64,000 nucleotides of DNA from Bradyrhizobium mercantei (lineage in GTDB: Bacteria > Pseudomonadota > Alphaproteobacteria > Rhizobiales > Xanthobacteraceae): assembly GCF_001982635.1 (NCBI RefSeq), contig NZ_MKFI01000001.1, positions 364,774 through 428,773 of the forward strand, given 5' to 3'. Numbering within the stretch: the first letter of the stretch is position 1; the number at the start of each line of letters is the position of its first letter. This document shows, piece by piece, positions 9,154 to 18,201 of the stretch. Below the pieces are notes generated by a model, which was not told where the DNA came from, made no database searches, and saw only the letters and a program-made list of their open reading frames with translations. A program made the translations under genes and the position numbers.

Positions 9154-10155
9154 ATGGAGAAGCGTCCACAGCGGCCTGCCGCGAGCCGAACCGAGCCTCA
9201 GCCCTATTGCGATGTTTGGCGCACCACCGGACGGTCGAAGCTGCTGCTGTCTTCGATGAGTCGCGGCTGGTCGGGCCTGTCGGCCGAATTGCGGGCTCAT
9301 GGCAAGAGCGTGATTCCCTGGCGTTGTGCGCCATCTGACGTCGAGGTCTTCGTCGATATCCGCGGCAGCGGGTCGCCGGTCACCCGACGGGCCGCCGGGA
9401 TCGAAGATCGAAATGTCACGCGCCGGGGTACGGTCTGGCTGTCTCCTGTGGGCTGGCGAGACGGCTTGATCGACATCGCCGACGATCTGCCCGAGATCAT
9501 GCATATCTACCTCACCCCGAGTCAGTTCTCGCCGAGCAAGCTCGGCGTCGACATCGATGAACTGGCGCTTGGCTCGCTGCGATATGAAAGCGCGTTCGAA
9601 GATCCCCTGCTGTGCGAGATGGCCCGTGCTATCGCGTCGGAACTGCAGGCTGAAACCTCTACCGGCAGGCTGATGGTCGAGTCGCTGGCCAACAGCATCG
9701 CGGCAAGGCTGGTTCAGAGATACATGAATCAATCGACCGCGCGGTCGGCCGCCTTTTTCGCAAGAGCGGGGCTCGACCGACGCAAACTGTTCCGTGTGCT
9801 GGACTACATCGAAGCGAACCTCGAGGGTGATCTCACCCTGGATCGCATGGCGTCGATTGCCTGTCTGAGCCGATACCATTTCGCGCGGGCGTTCAAGCAA
9901 GCCTTGGGACATTCGCCGCATCGTTACGTCAGCACCAGACGCCTCGAGCGCGCGAAAGCCATGCTGCTGCAGCATGATCAGCCGCTGGTCGACATCGCGC
10001 TGGCGCTCAGTTTTTCCAGCCAGGCCAATTTTACTCGCGCTTTCAGGCAGGCTACGGGGATGGCACCCGGCCAGTATCGCCACGAGTTTCTTGGATCACG
10101 GCAACATGACTCGTCACTGGCCGACGTCAAGCGGGCACTTCCGGTTCTACCGTGA
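9154..10155 (+). CDS. AraC family transcriptional regulator
   Basis: 333 residues from ATG 9154, which follows GGGAG at 8 bases; an upstream ATG at 9049 would add 35 residues. The N-terminal two thirds is an uncharacterised sensing domain. The last 100 residues are the double helix-turn-helix: YIEANLEGDLTLDRMASIACLSRYHFARAFKQ... and the second signature DIALALSFSSQANFTRAFRQATGMAPGQYR. The same general form is common next to small metabolic genes in bradyrhizobia. No target is evident; the next gene downstream (52 bases on) codes for a DUF302 protein and could be co-transcribed. Confidence 0.9.
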   Translation: MEKRPQRPAASRTEPQPYCDVWRTTGRSKLLLSSMSRGWSGLSAELRAHGKSVIPWRCAPSDVEVFVDIRGSGSPVTRRAAGIEDRNVTRRGTVWLSPVGWRDGLIDIADDLPEIMHIYLTPSQFSPSKLGVDIDELALGSLRYESAFEDPLLCEMARAIASELQAETSTGRLMVESLANSIAARLVQRYMNQSTARSAAFFARAGLDRRKLFRVLDYIEANLEGDLTLDRMASIACLSRYHFARAFKQALGHSPHRYVSTRRLERAKAMLLQHDQPLVDIALALSFSSQANFTRAFRQATGMAPGQYRHEFLGSRQHDSSLADVKRALPVLP

Positions 10156-10206
10156 TTCACGGCCGTGCGGCCTCCCGCAACTGCCAACCGTGGCAAAGGA
10201 AACCTG

Positions 10207-10614
10207 ATGGCGAGAGACGGACTGATCAGCCTTCGCAGCAATGTTGGACCGAAGCAAACCGCCGACCGGCTCAAGGCCGAACTTGAGGCGAGCGGGCTGA
10301 CGCTGTTTGCGCAGATCGATCATGCCGCGGGTGCCGCGGCTGCCGGCCTCGCGCTGCGTCCGACCGAGGTCTTCGTCTTCGGCAATGCGAAGGGCGGCAC
10401 GCCCCTGATGCAGGCAGCGCAGACCATCGGGATCGACCTGCCGCTCAAGGCGCTGGTCTGGCAGGACGAGGCCGGCGACTGCTGGCTCTCCTACAACGAT
10501 CCGGCCTGGCTCGCGGAACGGCACGGCATTGCCGAAGCGACCAGGCAGGTCTCAGCCAACATGTCGACGCTGCTCGGCACAATTGCAAAAGTCGCGACGT
10601 CGGGCCAAGCCTGA
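10207..10614 (+). CDS. DUF302 domain-containing protein
   Basis: 135 residues. The DUF302 pattern is clear: an early QTADRLKAELEASGLTLFAQIDHAAGA segment and RPTEVFVFGNAKGGTPLMQAAQTIGIDLPLKALVWQDE. DUF302 proteins form a small alpha/beta fold and their chemistry is unknown. Start at ATG 10207 with AGGAAA upstream. It ends 12 bases from the convergent vWA gene and follows the AraC regulator on the same strand. Confidence 0.88.
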   Translation: MARDGLISLRSNVGPKQTADRLKAELEASGLTLFAQIDHAAGAAAAGLALRPTEVFVFGNAKGGTPLMQAAQTIGIDLPLKALVWQDEAGDCWLSYNDPAWLAERHGIAEATRQVSANMSTLLGTIAKVATSGQA

Positions 10615-10626
10615 CGCGCCGCCGCG

Positions 10627-11367
10627 CTATTTCATCTGGCCGATCAGCTTGGCCGCGCCGCTCGTGGTCTTCGCCAATTGCAGCAGCGCCTCGCGGCCGC
10701 CGGCCGCGTAGGCTGCGGCGGCACGCAGCAACTCGCGGAGCTGCGCGGCCGCGCCGGGATCGAACCTGCACCATGCGCCGCCGGTCAGCCGCGCGATCTC
10801 GCGAAACGTCTGCTCGGCGGTCGCGTCCGAGCCCTCCTGGAACATGAAGACCGGCACCTTGAGCAGGCCGAGCTCGCCGGCCTTGGCGCAGAGGTCGTCG
10901 GCGCTCTCCTCCATCGCGTCACCCACGAACACCAGCGCACGCACCGCCGAGGCGACCGCCTCGCGGCGTGTCTCCGACAGCACCTTGCCGATCTGGGTAT
11001 TGCCGCCCTGGCAATCGATCTTGCTCATCAGCCGCGCGAGCTGCGCGCTGTCGGAAATCCATCCGGTGGCACGGCACTCGTTGAAGCCGCGATAATAGAC
11101 CAGGCGGATATCGAGGCTGCCGAGCGCGCCGGCTTCGCGGAACATGTCGGCTTGCAGCGTGCACGCCATGTCCCAGGTCGGCTGGCGGCTCATGGTGGCG
11201 TCGAGCGCGAACACCAGGCGACCGCGTGCGCCGGCGCGATGCGGCGACATCGCCCGCGCCTTCGCCACGAACGCGGCGATGTCGTTCGCGCTCGATGTCG
11301 GCACGTCGGGCGCGTTGGCCGGACGTACATCGCTTCCGGATGTCGGTTTGATTATCTTGCCGGCCAT
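10627..11367 (-). CDS. von Willebrand factor A domain protein (cytoplasmic)
   Basis: 246 residues without a signal peptide or membrane helix. The vWA fold is suggested by RLVFALDATMSRQPTWD (first strand and MIDAS-like DATMS, an imperfect DxSxS), GGNTQIGKVLSE, and ALVFVGDAMEESADDL (a second metal-site Asp region). The C-terminus is an Ala/Leu-rich helix. Relatives occur in many alphaproteobacteria as stand-alone genes. The ligand is unknown; the MoxR-type ATPase that often partners vWA proteins is not in the neighbourhood. Confidence 0.8.
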   Translation of the reverse strand: MAGKIIKPTSGSDVRPANAPDVPTSSANDIAAFVAKARAMSPHRAGARGRLVFALDATMSRQPTWDMACTLQADMFREAGALGSLDIRLVYYRGFNECRATGWISDSAQLARLMSKIDCQGGNTQIGKVLSETRREAVASAVRALVFVGDAMEESADDLCAKAGELGLLKVPVFMFQEGSDATAEQTFREIARLTGGAWCRFDPGAAAQLRELLRAAAAYAAGGREALLQLAKTTSGAAKLIGQMK

Positions 11368-11448
11368 CAGCGCTTGCCTCGTACAGCAAACACTATGTGG
11401 GCCGCCATATCGGATCGGTCAACGTGGCGGGCCTGCCCGGCAGCCCCG

Positions 11449-12390
11449 TCAATTCGTGACCGACGGATCCTTCTTGGTCTCGGTCTTGGTCAGCGAGAGC
11501 GACTTCTTGAGCTTCTCGGTCAGGGTCTGAGGCTTCTCGACCGGCACGTAGAGCGAGACCGGACCAGGCTCCAGAATCTTTGGCGGCGCATTCCTGGTGT
11601 CGACCGGCGCAATCGCGCTGTCGGTGTCGGCCAGGAATTTATCGAGCATGGCCTGGATCGAGTCCTTGGCCTTCTCGGGGCCGGTGTCGCGCATGTCGTT
11701 GTGCTGGAAGTTGGTGTTCACGACAGTGATGCCGGCCTTCTCGCACTCCTCCTCGTCCGGCACCACGCCGGGATCGGGCTTGAACTGCTGATCATGCGAA
11801 CGGAACGAGAGAATCTTGAACTTGCCGTCGGTCATGAACGGCACACGCAGATTGTCCAGCGTGACGACCTTCTTGATCTCGTCCGGATACTGCTTGGCGA
11901 AATACATCGCGATGTCGCCGCCATTGGAATGGCCAACCATCGTCAGCTTGCTGTAGTCCGCGTTCGGCTGACGCTTCTTCATCTCCTCGATCGCGAATTT
12001 GATGTTGGTGATGCCGCGCTGATACTGCGGCAGCCGCCCGACATAGAGCTCGCCGACCTTGGTCACCATCGGTCCATCCGACGGCAGGTCGTTCTGAATG
12101 CTGATGGTCAGATAGCCGCGCGCCGCGAACACGTTCGCGAGGAAGGAATATTCGGTGAATTTGACGGTATTGCCATGATTGAGGATCGCAACCGGAAGCT
12201 TGATCATGCCGGCGTCGGCCTGCATCTCCTTGTCGAAGCGCACGGCAACATCGACCGCGACCGGCCGCTCATCGCGCGTCGGATCCTTGAACATGAGAGT
12301 TTCGTGACGGATCGCCCACTTGCTCGCGGTGAAGTACGCCGCCGTGATGACCACGGAGAGAGAAAGCAGAACGAGAATTCCACGCTTCAT
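11449..12390 (-). CDS. Alpha/beta hydrolase, membrane-anchored or secreted
   Basis: 313 residues with an N-terminal hydrophobic segment (residues 4-22) that serves as signal anchor. The nucleophile elbow is GHSNGG with Ser155. An early oxyanion-region NHGNT and the late HNDMRD with a candidate catalytic His fit the fold. The C-terminal 60 residues are Pro/Lys-rich and probably disordered. Substrate unknown; it resembles putative chlorophyllase/dienelactone-hydrolase-like proteins. A good GAGGA ribosome site precedes the ATG. Confidence 0.85.
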   Translation of the reverse strand: MKRGILVLLSLSVVITAAYFTASKWAIRHETLMFKDPTRDERPVAVDVAVRFDKEMQADAGMIKLPVAILNHGNTVKFTEYSFLANVFAARGYLTISIQNDLPSDGPMVTKVGELYVGRLPQYQRGITNIKFAIEEMKKRQPNADYSKLTMVGHSNGGDIAMYFAKQYPDEIKKVVTLDNLRVPFMTDGKFKILSFRSHDQQFKPDPGVVPDEEECEKAGITVVNTNFQHNDMRDTGPEKAKDSIQAMLDKFLADTDSAIAPVDTRNAPPKILEPGPVSLYVPVEKPQTLTEKLKKSLSLTKTETKKDPSVTN

Positions 12391-12872
12391 GACGTCCTCG
12401 AGGTGCCCGCCTTTTCAGGGCTATTCTTGGCCGGAGACTCTTCGGCCTCCTTTTGAGAATATATGTCACAGCGCCGTGACAGGAAGTCTAAATGTTGGGA
12501 CTTCGCAGCACGTTCATTGTGCGGTGCACACAACCTTTGTGCAATCGCTTCTGGCGCTGTAGATCTGCGGCACGATGATACCTCAAGGCCACCCGACGAA
12601 TAAGCCACGGCTCGGATAGCCTAGGAAAACCGGATTTGGCCAGCTTTGTTCCGGCATATTGGCGATGAAATGGCCGAAAGCTCCGCAAGACTACCGTGCT
12701 TTCGGAGCTTGCTGAAGTGACGATCGTCATCTGACATATGCTCGTCGCCGGGAACCCGGCCTCGATCGCCACCCGCCGAGATGCCTGGCGGGGTTGTCGC
12801 CGATTATGTCGTGGAGTTCCAGCGGCTTATTGACCGCCCGAGATCGGCAAGCCCAATTACCCGGCGTCCGGT
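12391..12872. other. Intergenic region with a possible gene-end remnant
   Basis: About 480 bases. It must carry the hydrolase promoter. On the minus strand around 12780-12850 there is a stretch reading VNKPLELHDIIGDNPARH, in no full-length gene; it resembles both the tail of MipZ (16057-16980) and amidohydrolase C-termini (see findings). Nothing else recognised. Confidence 0.4.
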
Positions 12873-14027
12873 TCAGACCGGAGGCGAAATCCCCCGCAAG
12901 ACGTCCCTGAAGACGCCGTACTGCGCTTGGAACGCCTGCGGGCTGTAGTCCTGGTAATATCCCGCGGTCACCACGACGACGAGATCGAGCTCGGGGACGA
13001 TGCGGATCGACTGCCCGCCCCGCCCCAGCGCGCCAACCCAGTTGACCTTGTGCCCATTGAGCGAGGTCTGGCCGAGCCACCACAGGTATCCGTAGGATTG
13101 ATGGCCCGTGGCCTTGAGCTTTGCAGCCGTCGAGGTCTCGACCCATGCCTGCGGGACGATCTGGCGGCCGTTCCAGCGGCCACCCGCGAGAACAAGCTGG
13201 CCGATCTTTGCCATGTCGCGCGGCCGCAGCCGCAATCCGCCACCGGCGTCGGTGTCACCCTTGCGGCGCTTCCACTCCACGGCCGTGATGCCAAGAGGCT
13301 CAAACAACACCTCCCGAGCAAATTCGTCTAGCGGGCGTCCGGTCGCCTTGCGCACGATGGCCGATACGAGCGCGAGCGCGCCGGTGTTGTAGAAGAACTC
13401 CTGTCCCGGCGGGGCCGTCGCCGGAAGACCGAGGACGTACCGGCAGGAATCGGGCGACCTGTTCATGCGCGCCTCGTCGTTGTCCTCGTCTCCCGTCTCC
13501 GGTGTCGCCTCCACCCACTTCTGACCCATCGACATTGTGAGTGCGTGCACCAATTTGAAACGGTCCCGCTCAGGGGAACGCAGATCGGACAGTTCGGGGA
13601 AGAAATTCAGGATCGGTTCGTCGACGCTGGCGATCAGGCCGCGATCGATCGCGATACCTGTTGCGAGCGACGCGACGCTCTTCGAGACCGACTTCATGTC
13701 GTGCAGCGTATCGGCATCGAAGACGACGTTCCTCAGCTTGCGGTTGTCCACCTCGTCGGGACCGCTGAAGTACCGCTCGAACACCAGGCTGCCTCCGCGC
13801 GCGACGAGGACGGAGTGCACGTTGGTAGTCTTCGCGAGGCGATCGGCCATCCTGCACAACGCACCGCGATCGACGAGCTTGTCCTCATCGACGGAGGCAA
13901 CGGGCCATCCGTCGTCTCGCGCGACCGGAACACCGCAGCCGTCGGTCGGTTCGGCACACAGCGGCAAGGTGGCGAGCGGCGCCAACGCAGCTCCGCCGAG
14001 CAGTGACATGAATTGGCGCCGTTCCAT
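12873..14027 (-). CDS. Serine hydrolase of the beta-lactamase (class C) family, probable Tat substrate
   Basis: 384 residues. The start MERRQFMSLLGGAALA has a twin-Arg leader, so export as a folded protein is likely. The active-site SxxK is SVSK at 113-116, with the Tyr motif in the YNTGAL region and a late GRGGQ segment in place of the KTG box. This pattern belongs to the esterase/6-aminohexanoate-dimer-hydrolase branch rather than to true antibiotic-hydrolysing AmpC. Start at ATG 14027 with GAGGAT upstream. It follows an AraC-type membrane regulator gene by 84 bases on the same strand. Confidence 0.88.
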   Translation of the reverse strand: MERRQFMSLLGGAALAPLATLPLCAEPTDGCGVPVARDDGWPVASVDEDKLVDRGALCRMADRLAKTTNVHSVLVARGGSLVFERYFSGPDEVDNRKLRNVVFDADTLHDMKSVSKSVASLATGIAIDRGLIASVDEPILNFFPELSDLRSPERDRFKLVHALTMSMGQKWVEATPETGDEDNDEARMNRSPDSCRYVLGLPATAPPGQEFFYNTGALALVSAIVRKATGRPLDEFAREVLFEPLGITAVEWKRRKGDTDAGGGLRLRPRDMAKIGQLVLAGGRWNGRQIVPQAWVETSTAAKLKATGHQSYGYLWWLGQTSLNGHKVNWVGALGRGGQSIRIVPELDLVVVVTAGYYQDYSPQAFQAQYGVFRDVLRGISPPV

Positions 14028-14111
14028 TCGATCCTCGCTTCGCAGTTTGCGACCGCCCAAACCGATCGTTCGCAAAACCTGCCCGAGAATTTCAGTCCGC
14101 GCTCGCCGGCT

Positions 14112-15296
14112 TCAGAATTCGGCTGGCCGATTCCTCAGGTCCTGCTGGCCGATTCCTGGGCGGTCGTCCGGTTTGCCCGCCTCGGACGCGTGTTTCGCCA
14201 GCGCAAGCCGCCTGAATTCTGTCGGCGTCAGGTCGGTGGCGGCCTTGAAGGCCCGGTTGAACGGGCCGATCGACTGGAAGCCGGCGTCCATGGCGATGGT
14301 CAGCACCGGCACCTGCTTTTGGGCGGGATCGGCCAGGGCGGCGCTGGCATCCTCGAGCCGATAGTGATTGAGGAAGGCATTGAAGTTGCGGTGCCCCAAG
14401 CCTTCGTTGATCAACTGCCTCAGCCGATACTCCTGAACGCCGAGTTCGGCGGCCAACAAACCGATAGTCAATCCTTCGCGCCGATAGGCGCGTTCCACGG
14501 TCATCAGCCGCTTTAGCCGGCGCAACAATTCGGCGTCGACCGCGGGCGGCCTGTCCTCTCCTTCAAGTGGCTTTGTGCTGGCACCGCTGGGAATTCCAGC
14601 CGCTACGGGCAGCAGGACGGGTGCTTGCTCCGTTGAGGCCGCCTGAAACCGGCTCCATGCAATCAGCCCCAGCAGCGCCCACAGCACGAATCCGTTGGCG
14701 ACGCTCCAGGCGGAGGAACTGGCAATCAGGTCCGGCCAAAACTTGTGAAAAGAACCTGCGATGCTCCAGGCCACTGCGCCGAGCAGGACCATCACTCGCA
14801 ACCGCCGACGTCCCGCCACCAGGTCCGCCCGCCATGTCGTGAGCGTCTGTGCCGCCGCCAGGACAGCGAGGCCAAGATAGATGACCGACATCGTCTGATC
14901 GAGATCGCCCCTGAGCGCGCCTCTTGTGGGCCAGACGTCAAACAACTGGACACCGACAACGCCGACCAGCACGGCGCCGTGCCAGGGCCGGAGCACGAAA
15001 TCATCATCGAAGGTCGCGCGCGCCCAGAGCCAGAACAGGACCGCTCCGCTGCTCGACAGCGCCAGCAGGATCAGGGCCCAATATGGCCATGGCCGCGGAA
15101 ATCCCGGTGCCCCGGAAATTGCGGAAGCGGCGGTGGCGACCAGCACCGCGGCGCCGAGGCGAGCCGCCGTATCACGGCGATCGCGCAGCAACACGGCTGC
15201 GATCAGCAACGACAATCCGACGATTGCGCCCCGACCGCCCAGATCGATCGCCGTCAACGCGCTGCTGCTCACGATCGGGATCGCTCCATCCGGCAT
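14112..15296 (-). CDS. AraC family regulator with N-terminal membrane domain
   Basis: 394 residues. The first 230 hold about seven hydrophobic helices (for example GAIVGLSLLIAAVLL, ALILLALSSSGAVLFWLW, AVLVGVVGVQLFDVW). The C-terminal third is an AraC double HTH: LTIGLLAAELGVQEYRLRQLINEGLGHRNFNAFLNHYRLEDA and IAMDAGFQSIGPFNRAFKAATDLTPTEFR. A membrane-bound sensor that binds DNA directly is implied. The gene precedes the exported serine hydrolase on the same strand, so the two may form a sensing/hydrolysis pair. Confidence 0.9.
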   Translation of the reverse strand: MPDGAIPIVSSSALTAIDLGGRGAIVGLSLLIAAVLLRDRRDTAARLGAAVLVATAASAISGAPGFPRPWPYWALILLALSSSGAVLFWLWARATFDDDFVLRPWHGAVLVGVVGVQLFDVWPTRGALRGDLDQTMSVIYLGLAVLAAAQTLTTWRADLVAGRRRLRVMVLLGAVAWSIAGSFHKFWPDLIASSSAWSVANGFVLWALLGLIAWSRFQAASTEQAPVLLPVAAGIPSGASTKPLEGEDRPPAVDAELLRRLKRLMTVERAYRREGLTIGLLAAELGVQEYRLRQLINEGLGHRNFNAFLNHYRLEDASAALADPAQKQVPVLTIAMDAGFQSIGPFNRAFKAATDLTPTEFRRLALAKHASEAGKPDDRPGIGQQDLRNRPAEF

Positions 15297-15349
15297 TCCT
15301 GAGTGAAGGCTTACAGGGGAAGAGTTCCGTGCATCAAGGGCCGGCGTAA

Positions 15350-15868
15350 TCAGCGCCGGTCCTGTCCACTCAGGCGGTCATACAAGGATGACGCAATCCA
15401 TTTGCAGATGGCGCCGACCACGACGCCCGCGGCGGTATCCGCAAGGCGCAACAAGGGTTGTTGCCAGGCCGTTTCTGGATGTTCGGCGGCAACGATCATG
15501 ATGACCGCCGTGGTGATCGCCAGCAGACCGATTTCGTTGCGGCGGCCGGCCAGCATCAACAGCAAGGTGCCGATCACGATCAACACCGACAGGCCAAGCG
15601 AATTGGCGGCAAAGAGCAGCAAGTAGATCTGGCACAGCGCGAAGCTGATAAAAGTCGCAAGGATCCGCGATGTCGCAGCCGACCGGCTTTGTTCGAGGGT
15701 ATCCCTGAACACGAACACCGCCGATATCACCGCCCAAAGGATTCCAACCGGCTCCGCGGGCCGCCCCATCAGGAGAGGGGTTATCCAGGTTACGACCGTG
15801 CATGTGACGAAAGCAGTGATCGCGAGATCAACGGCGTGCAGGACATCCCAGGTCGACAACCGCTCCAA
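15350..15868 (-). CDS. FUSC-like (aromatic acid exporter type) membrane protein
   Basis: 172 residues with about five membrane helices; conserved-looking features include AISAVFVFRDTLEQSRSAATSRILATFISF, typical of the fusaric-acid-resistance/ArAE_1 half-transporter family, and the ending RLADTAAGVVVGAICKWIASSL. These small forms probably work as oligomers; substrates are unknown. Located between two genes on the same strand with short gaps. Confidence 0.8.
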   Translation of the reverse strand: MERLSTWDVLHAVDLAITAFVTCTVVTWITPLLMGRPAEPVGILWAVISAVFVFRDTLEQSRSAATSRILATFISFALCQIYLLLFAANSLGLSVLIVIGTLLLMLAGRRNEIGLLAITTAVIMIVAAEHPETAWQQPLLRLADTAAGVVVGAICKWIASSLYDRLSGQDRR

Positions 15869-16056
15869 ATCGCCCCCGAGCGCACGCGCACAATTTCGGA
15901 ATATTGGAAAAATACCGGTGAGTTGCCCGACGTGTCAAGTAGCCTGGTCGAACGCTGGCCACCACCGGCTGCTTTGCATGGGGTTGTTTTCGATATTTTG
16001 GCCACGCGCCTCCCGCGCGGGCGACGCGGAGAGCGGCCCCTGCGAATTCACGATCG

Positions 16057-16980
16057 CTAGCTGCCGATGATGTCGTCGACTTCGAGCGGCTTGTCGACCT
16101 GGCTGAACCACTCGGCCCGGTTGGCGGCCCGGCGGCGGCCGCGCTCGTCGAGCGGCAGCTTGAGCTGGCGGAGCAGGCTCATCACCTCCTCCCGGGCGGT
16201 GACGTGCCCGAGGCTCGGGCGGGTGCCGAGGGTCGCCTCGTCGATGTCGTCGAGCGCGGTCAGCCCGCGGGGGAAGAACTCGCGATAGACCACCCGTTCG
16301 GCAAAGCCGTCGACCGCCCGGAACCCGAGCTGCAGCGACAGCTGCTTCAGGCCGTCGGCGACCAGCTGCTTGTTGCGGGAGCCGAGCATCGACAGCCGGT
16401 TGCGCACCACGATCCAGTCGGTCGAGGCGCCGTCGAGCTGGCGGCGCTTGCGCCTGGTGTCGCGCACCATCTCGGCGTAGTGGCTCTCCCCGGTCACCGC
16501 GTAGGTCGCGGGATCGACGGTGCCCAGCACGTCGAAGTCGAGGAAGCTGTCGTTGATCGGCGTCACCAGGGTGTCGGCCATCGAATGCGCGAGCCGCATC
16601 AGGTAGCTGTCCGACCCCGGGGTATCGATGACGATGAAATCATAGGCATGTTCCACCGCGCTCACCGCTTCCATGAACTGCTGGAATTCGGCGTTCTCGT
16701 TCTCCTCGATCTGCATCGTCTCGCCGTACTTGATGCAATGGTGCGCGGGGAGTTCGAGGTCGAGCCCGGAGCGCCGGGCCCAGGCCTGGCGATTGCTGAT
16801 GTAGCGGGTGAAGCTCTGCTGGCGGCAGTCGAGATCGATGCTGGCGACGCGCTGACCGGCCTTCAGGAGCGCGACGGCGATATGCAGGGCGGTGGTCGAC
16901 TTGCCCGAACCGCCCTTCTCGTTGCCCAGCACAACGACATGCGCGGAGCCGGCTTGACCCTGACTGGCCTGAACTAACAT
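16057..16980 (-). CDS. mipZ: Division plane positioning ATPase MipZ
   Basis: 307 residues, ParA/MinD superfamily. The deviant Walker A box is GNEKGGSGKST (19-29), with Lys22 as signature Lys and Lys27 in the P-loop. Further MipZ-specific segments are VASIDLDCRQQSFTRYISNRQAW, FIVIDTPGSDSYLMRLAHSMADTLVTPINDSFLDFDVLGTVDP, and WIVVRNRLSMLGSRN, which match Caulobacter MipZ as I remember it. MipZ binds ParB near the origins and inhibits FtsZ polymerisation so that the septum forms at mid-cell. Divergent from panC. Confidence 0.93.
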   Translation of the reverse strand: MLVQASQGQAGSAHVVVLGNEKGGSGKSTTALHIAVALLKAGQRVASIDLDCRQQSFTRYISNRQAWARRSGLDLELPAHHCIKYGETMQIEENENAEFQQFMEAVSAVEHAYDFIVIDTPGSDSYLMRLAHSMADTLVTPINDSFLDFDVLGTVDPATYAVTGESHYAEMVRDTRRKRRQLDGASTDWIVVRNRLSMLGSRNKQLVADGLKQLSLQLGFRAVDGFAERVVYREFFPRGLTALDDIDEATLGTRPSLGHVTAREEVMSLLRQLKLPLDERGRRRAANRAEWFSQVDKPLEVDDIIGS

Positions 16981-17266
16981 GATTCAATCCCGGCAATGAT
17001 CTTCAAATCGCGCGCCGCTGCGGTCAAGTGAAATGCATCACTCCAAGTGGAAATCAATCGCGGCCGTCCTTAATGATGAATCGCGCAACGCTGCTGCGTC
17101 GATCGGCGGCACGACACGTGCGCGCCACGCGCGTCCGGGATCGGGTAATGCTTATCGCGTCGGTTTGCCGAGTGCGGCCCGGTCTTGGTAAGGTCCGTGA
17201 CCTGCCGAATGCCAACCGTTCCACCTCAATTCGTCCCACCCAGATTGCCTCACGAGCCGAGACCAG

Positions 17267-18118
17267 ATGCCGAGAAATCCCACCGTCGTCCGCACCGTCC
17301 CTGCCCTGCGTCGCGCCGTCGACGCCTTGCGCGCCAAGAAGGCGACCGTCGCGCTGGTCCCAACCATGGGTGCGCTCCATGACGGCCATGTGTCGCTGGT
17401 GCGGCTCGCCAAGCGCCGCGCCAAGCGCGTCGTCGTTTCGATCTTCGTCAACCCGACGCAATTCGCTCCCACTGAGGACTTCGGTTCGTATCCGCGCACC
17501 TGGAAGGAAGACGTCGCCAAGCTCGCCGCCGAAGGCGTCGACCTGATCTGGCACCCCGAGGTGAAGGCGATGTACCCGGACGGCTTCGCCACGCGGATCG
17601 TCCCGGAGGGACCGGCGACCGCCGGGCTCGAGGATCGCTTCCGGCCGCATTTCTTCGGCGGCGTCGCCACCGTGGTCGGCAAGCTGTTCACGCAGGTCCG
17701 GCCCGACGTCGCGATCTTCGGCGAGAAGGACTTTCAGCAGCTCCGGGTCGTGACCCAGATGGCTGCGGACCTCGACCTCGGCGTCAAGGTGATCGGATCC
17801 AAGACGGTGCGCGAGCGCGATGGTCTCGCGATGTCGTCGCGCAACGTCTACCTCTCGCCGGAGGAACGCCGCGCGGCCCCCGAGCTCAACCGTGCGATGA
17901 AGCAGGCGGCCGGCCGCCTGCGCGCCGGCGAGGACACCGCAACCGCAATGGCCGCCGGCGCCGCTGACATCACCAAGGCCGGCTTCGTGCTCGATTATCT
18001 CGAGGTTCGCCACGCCGCCACCCTGGCGCCGATCGGCTCGCTGAAGGACGGCCCGATGCGGATGCTGGTGGCGGCACGGATCGGCAGCACGCGCCTGATC
18101 GACAACATCGCGGTGTAG
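17267..18118 (+). CDS. panC: Pantothenate synthetase
   Basis: 283 residues. Catalyses ATP-dependent condensation of pantoate and beta-alanine, the last step of vitamin B5 synthesis. The nucleotide-binding signature [11 protein letters not shown] (31-41, the HIGH box) and the flexible-loop motif [13 protein letters not shown] equivalent ([21 protein letters not shown] role) are intact, and the mid-region [15 protein letters not shown] is family-typical. Full length. No panB or panD follows; the next gene is an unrelated exported protein. Confidence 0.97.
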   Translation: MPRNPTVVRTVPALRRAVDALRAKKATVALVPTMGALHDGHVSLVRLAKRRAKRVVVSIFVNPTQFAPTEDFGSYPRTWKEDVAKLAAEGVDLIWHPEVKAMYPDGFATRIVPEGPATAGLEDRFRPHFFGGVATVVGKLFTQVRPDVAIFGEKDFQQLRVVTQMAADLDLGVKVIGSKTVRERDGLAMSSRNVYLSPEERRAAPELNRAMKQAAGRLRAGEDTATAMAAGAADITKAGFVLDYLEVRHAATLAPIGSLKDGPMRMLVAARIGSTRLIDNIAV

Positions 18119-18201
18119 GTGGCATCGGGAAAAGTGTGATGTCGTTCGCTTGCGCGGGGGCCGCGGCGCAGGGATGATCGCGGCTTTCAGGGGCGATCGG
18201 A

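Noticed and set aside
12873..14027. True AmpC beta-lactamase (resistance gene)
   Set aside because: The SVSK motif is present but the KTG box and AmpC-specific surroundings are not; the sequence fits the esterase-like branch.
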